Of a DNA stretch of 64,000 nucleotides, positions 57,411 to 64,000 are shown one piece after another. Location: positions 16,209-80,208 of the forward strand of contig JAIUOW010000005.1 in NCBI GenBank assembly GCA_020161775.1, in the 5' to 3' direction. Made by a program: the position numbers and the translations under genes. How positions within the stretch are numbered: position 1 is the stretch's first letter; the number at the start of each line of letters is the position of its first letter. The notes under the pieces were generated by a model. It did not search any database. It saw only the letters and a program-made list of their open reading frames with translations, and was not told the DNA's origin. Source of the stretch: Pseudomonadota bacterium. Lineage in GTDB: Bacteria; Pseudomonadota; Gammaproteobacteria; Burkholderiales; Burkholderiaceae_C.

Positions 57411-58202
57411 TCAGCCGCCCGTGACTACCGATACACCGCCGTCCACGGCCAGCCACTGGCCCGTGATGTGCTTACCCGCGTCGGACGCATACAGCAGCGT
57501 GATGCCCTTGAGGTCTTCGTCGTCGCCCAGGCGGCGCAGCGGCGCGTGAGCGGCCAGCTTGTCCTCGCCCAGGTTCTTCAGCGTGCCGGCGGTCATCCTG
57601 CTCGGGAAAAAGCCGGGGCAGATGGCGTTGACGGTGATGTTGTACTTGCCCCATTCGCAGCCCAGTGCGCGGGTGAAGTTGATGACGGCGCCCTTGGAGG
57701 TGTTGTACGCAATGGTCTGCATCTCGGGCGGGTTGCCACCCAGGCCGGCGATGCTGGCGATGTTGATGATGCGTCCCTGCTTGCGCGCGATCATGCTGCG
57801 CTTGGCAATGTGCTGGCTCAGGATGAAATAGCCGCGCACGTTCAGGTTCATGACCTTGTCCCAGGCTTCCACCGGGTGGTCTTCGGCCGGGGCGCCCCAG
57901 GCGGCACCGGCATTGTTGACCAGGATGTCCACGTCGCCCATGCGCTCGATCGTCTGGTCGGCCAGGCGGCGGATGTCTTCTTCCTTGGCGCAATCCGCGG
58001 CAATCCAGCGCGCGTCAATGCCCGCGGCCTGCAAGTCGGCCGTGGCTTCTTCCAGGTCGGCGGCCTTGCGCGAGCTGAGCATGATGCGCGCGCCGGCCTC
58101 TCCCAGCGCATGGGCCATCTGCAGGCCCAGGCCACGCGAGCCGCCGGTGACCAGCGCGGTCTTGCCGGTCAGGTCAAAAAGTTGGTGCACGGTACGGGTC
58201 AT
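57411..58202 (-). CDS. Short-chain dehydrogenase/reductase
   Basis: A 263-residue classical SDR. The cofactor motif is TALVTGGSRGLGLQ, NNAG appears in LVNNAGAAWG, the catalytic Ser is in INIASIAGLGG and Tyr-Lys in AYNTSKGAVINF. It resembles gluconate/3-oxoacyl reductases; the substrate is not determined. The start ATG 58202 has an AGGAG site. It is the first gene of the operon with thioesterase and CurA-like reductase. Confidence 0.94.
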   Translation of the reverse strand: MTRTVHQLFDLTGKTALVTGGSRGLGLQMAHALGEAGARIMLSSRKAADLEEATADLQAAGIDARWIAADCAKEEDIRRLADQTIERMGDVDILVNNAGAAWGAPAEDHPVEAWDKVMNLNVRGYFILSQHIAKRSMIARKQGRIINIASIAGLGGNPPEMQTIAYNTSKGAVINFTRALGCEWGKYNITVNAICPGFFPSRMTAGTLKNLGEDKLAAHAPLRRLGDDEDLKGITLLYASDAGKHITGQWLAVDGGVSVVTGG

Positions 58203-58215
58203 GGAAAGCTCCTTT

Positions 58216-58422
58216 TCAGTTTTTGTCCTGCTTCAGGCGTGAGCGCACCCACAGCAGCACGACGCCGGCGGCAGCCACGACGGCCCCTGCCACGCCCAGC
58301 AGCCAGCCCAGCGCGGCGTCGGTGCGCCCTGTGGCCAGGCCCAGCACCAGGGTCAGCAGCCCGCCATAGATCAGCACCCACACCCAGGCTTCAACGCGGG
58401 CCAGCGTCCGGGCGGACGCCAT
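58216..58422 (-). CDS. Small two-helix membrane protein
   Basis: A 68-residue protein with two hydrophobic segments (VWVLIYGGLLTLVLGLATG and AALGWLLGVAGAVVAAAGVV) and a basic tail SRLKQDKN. It starts immediately at the end of the acyl-CoA dehydrogenase gene (the two share base 58422), and the SDR follows after 13 bp. No characterised family recognised. Confidence 0.75.
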   Translation of the reverse strand: MASARTLARVEAWVWVLIYGGLLTLVLGLATGRTDAALGWLLGVAGAVVAAAGVVLLWVRSRLKQDKN

Positions 58423-60260
58423 CAGAAGGCGTCCTCGGCCAGCGTGGCGCAGGTGGCGTCACGCGTTTGCACCACGGCCAGCCAGGCGCCGATCTTGGGC
58501 AGTTCGTAATGGAAGAAGTAGCGCATGGCCGCGAGTTTGCCCTGATTTGCCGGTTGCGTGTCGGCCGGCGGGCTCTGGGGTATGGCCAGCCCCACGTCCA
58601 GCCAGATCCAGGCCAGCACCATGTGGCCAAAGGCCTGCATGTAGGGCACGGCATTGGCCAGTGCATCGGCGGGCTCCCCGGTGGCCCAGGCGGCCTTGGT
58701 GGCGGCGCCCACCTGCTGCAGCGCCTGGCCCAGCGCATTGGCGTGCGCCGCCAGGGCCGGTTGCTGGATGGCGCGCTCGATGGTGGCGTTGATGCGCGCG
58801 GCCAGCAGCATCAGGCCCTTGCCGCCTTCCATCAGCACCTTGCGGCCCAGCAAGTCGGTGGCCTGGATGCCGTGCGTGCCCTCGTGGATCATGTTCAGGC
58901 GGTTGTCGCGCCAGTACTGCTCCACCGGGAAGTCACGCGTGTAGCCATAACCGCCGTGGATCTGGATCGCCAGCGAATTGGCCTCCAGGCACCACTCGCT
59001 GGGCCAGCTCTTGGCGATGGGCGTCAGCACCTCCAGCAGCAGCCGGGCCTCGTCGGCGGCTCCCGCGTCACCCGTGGCCTGCTCGTCCACCAGGCGCGCG
59101 CAATACAGCTCCAGCGCCAGCCCGCCTTCGCAGTAGCTCTTTTGCGCGAGCAGCATGCGCTTGACGTCGGCGTGTTCGATGATGCGCACCTGCGGCTGGG
59201 CCGGGTCCTTGCCTGCCACACCCACCGGCCGGCCCTGCGGGCGGTTCTTCGCATAGTCCAGCGACGCGTAATAGCCGGCCAGGCCAAGCATCACCGCGGC
59301 CGTGCCCACGCCAATGCGTGCCTCGTTCATCATGTGGAACATGCAGCGCAGGCCTTCGTGCGGTTTGCCGACCAGGTAACCCACGGCGCCGGCTTGTCCG
59401 TTGACCGGAAATTTGCCTTCGCCGAAATTGAGCAACGTGTTGGTCGTGCCGCGCCAGCCCAGCTTGTGGTTCAGACCGGCCAGCGCCACGTCGTTGCGCA
59501 CGCCGGTCAGCTGGCCGTCGGTCCCCACCAGCTTCTTGGGCACGATGAACAGCGAAATCCCCCTGGTTCCGGGGATCAGCTTGCCGTCCGGCCCGGGGAT
59601 CTTGGCCAGCACCAGATGGATGATGTTCTCGGTCAGCTCGTGCTCACCCGAGGAGATCCACATCTTGTTGCCCTTGAGGCGGTAGCGCGGGCCCAGCGGG
59701 TCGGTCTCAAAGCCCTCGCCATCGGGCATGGCGCGCGTGGTGATGTCGCTCAGTGACGAGCCCGCCTGCGGCTCGCTCAGGCACATGGTGCCGCTGAACC
59801 GCCCGTTGAACTCGTTGCGCGCGAACACGGCCTTTTGCATGTCGGTGCCGTGCACCAGCAGCAGGTTGGCATTGCCCTTGGTCAGCAGGCTGGAGCCAAT
59901 GCTGGCCGACGCCATCGCAAAGAAGCTGTTGGCCGCCGTCTCAATCGTGCAAGGCAGCTGCATGCCGCCTTCGTCGTAGTCCTGCGCGGCGCTGAGCATG
60001 CCCGATTCGGCATAGGCGCGGTTGGCATCATGCGTGCACTGCGGCAGGATGACTTTCTCGCCGTCAAAGTGCGGCTCCTGCGTGTCCACCAGGCGGTTGA
60101 ACGGCGCGTACTTCTCGCGCGCAATGCGCTCGCAGGTGTCCAGCACCGCGTCAAAGGTTTCGCGGGAATGGTCCGCAAAACGCGGGCGCTGCTGCAGCGT
60201 CTCGGCCCCCAGCCATTGGTAGAGCAGGAAATCCAGGGTGTGGCGCAAGGAGGTGGTCAT
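58422..60260 (-). CDS. Acyl-CoA dehydrogenase with C-terminal domain (DmdC/FadE-like)
   Basis: A 612-residue flavoenzyme. An N-terminal helical extension (about 1-50) precedes the core with GTMCLSEPQAGSSLSDITTR and KGNKMWISSGEHEL. The catalytic Glu is in MIHEGTHGIQATDLLGRKV, and the C-terminal ~150 residues form the extra helical domain of this subgroup. Some members are 3-methylmercaptopropionyl-CoA dehydrogenases (DmdC), others act on long acyl chains. I start at ATG 60260 (MTTSLRHTLDFLLYQ); upstream sequence in frame is not conserved in style. Confidence 0.94.
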   Translation of the reverse strand: MTTSLRHTLDFLLYQWLGAETLQQRPRFADHSRETFDAVLDTCERIAREKYAPFNRLVDTQEPHFDGEKVILPQCTHDANRAYAESGMLSAAQDYDEGGMQLPCTIETAANSFFAMASASIGSSLLTKGNANLLLVHGTDMQKAVFARNEFNGRFSGTMCLSEPQAGSSLSDITTRAMPDGEGFETDPLGPRYRLKGNKMWISSGEHELTENIIHLVLAKIPGPDGKLIPGTRGISLFIVPKKLVGTDGQLTGVRNDVALAGLNHKLGWRGTTNTLLNFGEGKFPVNGQAGAVGYLVGKPHEGLRCMFHMMNEARIGVGTAAVMLGLAGYYASLDYAKNRPQGRPVGVAGKDPAQPQVRIIEHADVKRMLLAQKSYCEGGLALELYCARLVDEQATGDAGAADEARLLLEVLTPIAKSWPSEWCLEANSLAIQIHGGYGYTRDFPVEQYWRDNRLNMIHEGTHGIQATDLLGRKVLMEGGKGLMLLAARINATIERAIQQPALAAHANALGQALQQVGAATKAAWATGEPADALANAVPYMQAFGHMVLAWIWLDVGLAIPQSPPADTQPANQGKLAAMRYFFHYELPKIGAWLAVVQTRDATCATLAEDAF

Positions 60261-60479
60261 GCAGAAATTATGGTGAATCCTGCCCTGCAGGGTCTGTCTT
60301 GTGTGTGACCGGCACGGCGTCCCGAGCCCTCCGACAACGGAAACCCTTCGCTCCAGTGCGACTCCGGTGCGCGCCGGCACTGTCTTTGACGCACCGCTTT
60401 AAAATACAGGCCTTCTCGAAAGAACCGTCATGGACACAGCCATGAAAGGCTTTCATTCTTGCAGCCAGATGTGGTGAAG

Positions 60480-61391
60480 ATGACCAAGCCTTTCATATCC
60501 CTGTGCCCCGAGATCACCCGGGCCGACGCGTTCACTCTCATGGACTGGCTGGAGGACGAGCAAGTCACCCGGTACCTGAGCGATTCCCGCCACGTTTCCC
60601 GCTTCATTGAGCAGGTCGTTGGCCGGGTCCAGCTACCCATCCTCACCCATCTGTTCAACCAGGGCGGCCGCTTCTTCATGGCCTGTGACCGGGACGATAC
60701 GCCGGTGGGGTTTGTGCGCCTGGTCAAGACTGGACCGCAGTGCGAGATGGTTCTGGTCATCGGCAACCGCGAGAACTGGGGCCGCAAACTGGGCGCCAGT
60801 GCCATCCGCGAAGGCATGAAGCTCGCTTTCTTCGACATGCGGGCCGAAAAGCTGATCGCCAAAATTCATGCCGACAATGCACGCTCGCGCAAGGCCTTTG
60901 AGCGCTGCGGCTTCCTGCTCGACGCCGAGACCCCTGCCCTGCACTCTCTTTCAATGACGTCGGGGCGCTACCTGCGGCTGCTGCGCGAGCACCCGGCAGA
61001 CCACACCACCCACATCCATATCACCGAGATCGACAAGGCGCGGCTCACCAGCATGCTCGCCATCGAGGAACCCCAGGGCATTTTTGAGCTGGAGCACGAG
61101 ATCGAGCGCGCCATTGTGGTGGACCCGCTGGCGGTGGCGCGCGACGTGGTCACCATGAATTCCAAGGCCGTGGTGCAGCTGGATGATGAGGCCATGGAAG
61201 TGGCCCTGGTTTATCCCGAAGACGCGGACGACAGCACCGGAAAACTCTCGGTGTTCTCAGACATTGGCACCGCCATCCTGGGCTACAAGGAAGGCGACGC
61301 CTTTGACTGGCGCCTGAGGAACCGCACCCGCCACATCCGGATTGAGAAAGTGCTGTACCAGCCCGAGGCGGCTGGCGACTTTCACCTGTAA
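60480..61391 (+). CDS. Bifunctional GNAT acetyltransferase / Rnk-type regulator
   Basis: A 303-residue fusion. Residues about 1-170 are a GNAT domain (VLVIGNRENWGRKLGASAI, NARSRKAFERCGF). Residues about 175-303 are a Rnk/GreA-C-like domain (HIHITEIDKARLTSMLA, then MNSKAVVQLDDEAMEVALVY and FSDIGTAILGYKEGD). Rnk regulates nucleoside diphosphate kinase and binds RNA polymerase. I chose ATG 60480 (MTKPFISL) because it opens the GNAT domain; a TTG 21 bp earlier is unsupported. It is divergent from the acyl-CoA dehydrogenase. Confidence 0.9.
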   Translation: MTKPFISLCPEITRADAFTLMDWLEDEQVTRYLSDSRHVSRFIEQVVGRVQLPILTHLFNQGGRFFMACDRDDTPVGFVRLVKTGPQCEMVLVIGNRENWGRKLGASAIREGMKLAFFDMRAEKLIAKIHADNARSRKAFERCGFLLDAETPALHSLSMTSGRYLRLLREHPADHTTHIHITEIDKARLTSMLAIEEPQGIFELEHEIERAIVVDPLAVARDVVTMNSKAVVQLDDEAMEVALVYPEDADDSTGKLSVFSDIGTAILGYKEGDAFDWRLRNRTRHIRIEKVLYQPEAAGDFHL

Positions 61392-61416
61392 TCCAGGTTG
61401 CGCCAGCAGCTGTCAG

Positions 61417-62592
<1,176 letters not shown>

Positions 62593-62617
62593 GGCGGGGC
62601 CTTTCAGTTTCAGGAAA

Positions 62618-64000
62618 TCAGTTGGCGGGGGCTGCCGTGTTGAGCAGCAGCTGGTGATAGAAGCGCACGACCTCACCGAGGTTCGTAATGGCAATCCGTT
62701 CGTTCGTGCCGTGAAAGCGCGACAGGTCTTCGGTCTTGGCGCGCACCGGCGAGAAGCGGTAGATGTGGTCGCTCAGGGCGGTGAAGTGGCGCGAATCGGT
62801 CGCGGCCACCATCAGCCCTGGCGCCACCAGCACATCGGGAAACAGCTGGCGCATGGTGCGGTTGATGAGCTGGTACGACGGCGATTGCGTGGGCGACACG
62901 GGCGATGCCTCGGCCGCGCCGGGCAGCGCGATCAGCTCAAAGCGGTCGCTGCCGGCCTTCTGGCGCACGTGGTCGGTCACGCTGGCGATCGTGTCGCCGG
63001 GCAGCAGGCGGAAGTTGACCACCGCCTCGGCCAGGCCGGGAATCACGTTCTCGGCGTTGCCGGCCTTCATGACCGTCAGCGCCGTGGTGGTGCGCAGCAA
63101 TGCATTGGTGCTGGCGCCCTTTTCCAGCTGGGCCTGCACCACCGGGCCAAACAGCCACAAGTTGGACAGTGCCACGCGCTGGAAGCCACCCATCTCGGGT
63201 GCCAGCGTGGCAAACATTTCCTGCGCCACGCCACGGATACCACCAGGCAACTGCTCGTCGTCCAGCCGGCGCAGCGCGGCGCTCATCATGCCGATGGCGC
63301 TGCTGCCCTTGGGCGGCGGCATGGATGAATGCCCCGGCGTGGCCGGCACCTTGAGCACCATGGACAGGAAGCCTTTTTCGGCGATGCCGATCAGCGCGGC
63401 GGGCTTGGCCAGCCCCGGCATGATGCCTTCGGTGATGAGCAGGCCCTCGTCCAGCACGAAGTCCAGCTTGACGTTGCGCGACTGCAGCAGCTTGGCAATT
63501 TCCACCGCGCCACCCAGGCCGCTGATTTCCTCGTCATGGCCATAGGCCAGGTACACCGTCTGGCGCGGCTTGAAGCCGCTGGCGACCAGCATTTCCACGG
63601 CCTCCATCTGGGCGATCAGGTTGCCCTTGTCGTCCCAGGAGCCGCGGCCCCAGATGTAGCCGCCCTTGACCTCACCGGAAAACGGCGGTACTTCCCATTT
63701 GCTCTCGGTCCCCGGCGACACCGGCACCACGTCCTGATGGGCCAGCAGCAGGATGGGCTTGGCCGCAGGGTCCGTGCCAGGCCAGGTGTAGAGCAGGCTC
63801 AGGCCCCCTACCAGCTCGCGCTTGAGCGTGGCGTGGGTCTTGGGGTAGCGCTGCTGCAGGTAATCGTGCAGCTTGCGGAATTCCGCGGCGTTGGCCTCGG
63901 GGTTGTCACGGCTGGCGATCGTCTGCAAGCGGATCGCCCCGCCCAGGCGCTCGGCCACGCCCTGCTCGTCCAGCGCCAGCTTGGCCACCGGCGGCACGTT
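62618..64000 (-). CDS. M20-family metallopeptidase, 5' end beyond the window
   Basis: At least 460 residues of a di-zinc peptidase/deacylase. Metal ligands are visible: [10 protein letters not shown] (His and Asp), [10 protein letters not shown] (second Asp), [12 protein letters not shown] (Glu pair), and VLDEGLLIT, with [13 protein letters not shown] near the C-terminus. The dimerisation domain carries [10 protein letters not shown]. The frame is open to the right edge (…[11 protein letters not shown]), and members of this group usually have an N-terminal membrane helix, so the start is outside the window. Confidence 0.93.
   Translation of the reverse strand, partial: NVPPVAKLALDEQGVAERLGGAIRLQTIASRDNPEANAAEFRKLHDYLQQRYPKTHATLKRELVGGLSLLYTWPGTDPAAKPILLLAHQDVVPVSPGTESKWEVPPFSGEVKGGYIWGRGSWDDKGNLIAQMEAVEMLVASGFKPRQTVYLAYGHDEEISGLGGAVEIAKLLQSRNVKLDFVLDEGLLITEGIMPGLAKPAALIGIAEKGFLSMVLKVPATPGHSSMPPPKGSSAIGMMSAALRRLDDEQLPGGIRGVAQEMFATLAPEMGGFQRVALSNLWLFGPVVQAQLEKGASTNALLRTTTALTVMKAGNAENVIPGLAEAVVNFRLLPGDTIASVTDHVRQKAGSDRFELIALPGAAEASPVSPTQSPSYQLINRTMRQLFPDVLVAPGLMVAATDSRHFTALSDHIYRFSPVRAKTEDLSRFHGTNERIAITNLGEVVRFYHQLLLNTAAPAN

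Noticed and set aside
57468-59756. A 762-codon open frame opposite the SDR and acyl-CoA dehydrogenase genes
   Set aside because: It covers three well-supported genes in antisense, and its sequence has no family features.

Overview
The window is high-G+C, densely packed DNA from a Gram-negative bacterium, most likely a betaproteobacterium of the order Burkholderiales (Comamonadaceae-like). The evidence is the gene repertoire: a DUF4148 protein, a Burkholderiales-type trimeric porin, the run ygfZ/mltG/tmk/holB/pilZ/tatD, and 'C-terminal-domain' acyl-CoA dehydrogenases. No rRNA, tRNA or CRISPR array was seen. The organism assignment is inference from gene content only.

Region 1 (1-16.3 kb) is a metal-response block. 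It holds a DUF4148 protein, a heavy-metal-type two-component system, a second response regulator without its own kinase, a Sel1-repeat gene broken by an in-frame TGA, a porin, a YnfA-like protein, a six-gene HME-RND efflux operon (CzcI-like, CzcC, CzcB, CzcA and two small accessory envelope proteins), a frameshifted EamA-type exporter with a His-rich tail, and a MerR regulator facing a small CCxxP membrane protein. Near-identical boxes upstream of the two-component system and of the efflux operon suggest that one regulator controls both. The MerR gene faces its target across a canonical promoter with a 19-bp spacer and a perfect palindrome.

Region 2 (16.3-21.8 kb) is a Tn7-like transposition module, tniQ-tnsC-tnsB-tnsA, of visibly lower G+C. 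It is followed by repeats that look like transposase-binding sites and a candidate TGT/ACA right end. The matching left end was not found, so the metal genes may be its cargo, with the left end beyond the window.

Region 3 (21.8-27.3 kb) is housekeeping DNA: an ankyrin protein, TatD, PilZ, DNA polymerase III delta', thymidylate kinase, MltG and, divergently, YgfZ. Region 4 (27.3-44.3 kb) is surface glycan and envelope DNA: an O-antigen-ligase-type protein with a TPR tail, a thioesterase-acetyltransferase fusion, an esterase, an Fe-type alcohol dehydrogenase, then a translationally coupled operon. That operon holds RfbF and RfbG (CDP-4-keto-6-deoxyglucose), a sulfotransferase-like protein, a sugar-kinase-like protein, an epimerase/reductase, a split transketolase, GtrA and a GtrB-like glycosyltransferase. 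A convergent PhyH-type dioxygenase, a large membrane protein and a patatin follow. I read the operon as a candidate pathway for a CDP-linked branched-chain sugar with a two-carbon branch, delivered by a Gtr-type three-part system. This is the most interesting hypothesis in the window.

Region 5 (44.4-64 kb) holds Tex, a LapA-like protein, an operon of a very large hybrid histidine kinase, a response regulator and an O6-alkylguanine repair protein, and then a fatty-acyl-CoA block: GST, AidB-like and DmdC-like acyl-CoA dehydrogenases, CurA-like reductase, thioesterase, SDR, GNAT-Rnk fusion and thiolase. An M20 peptidase runs off the right edge.
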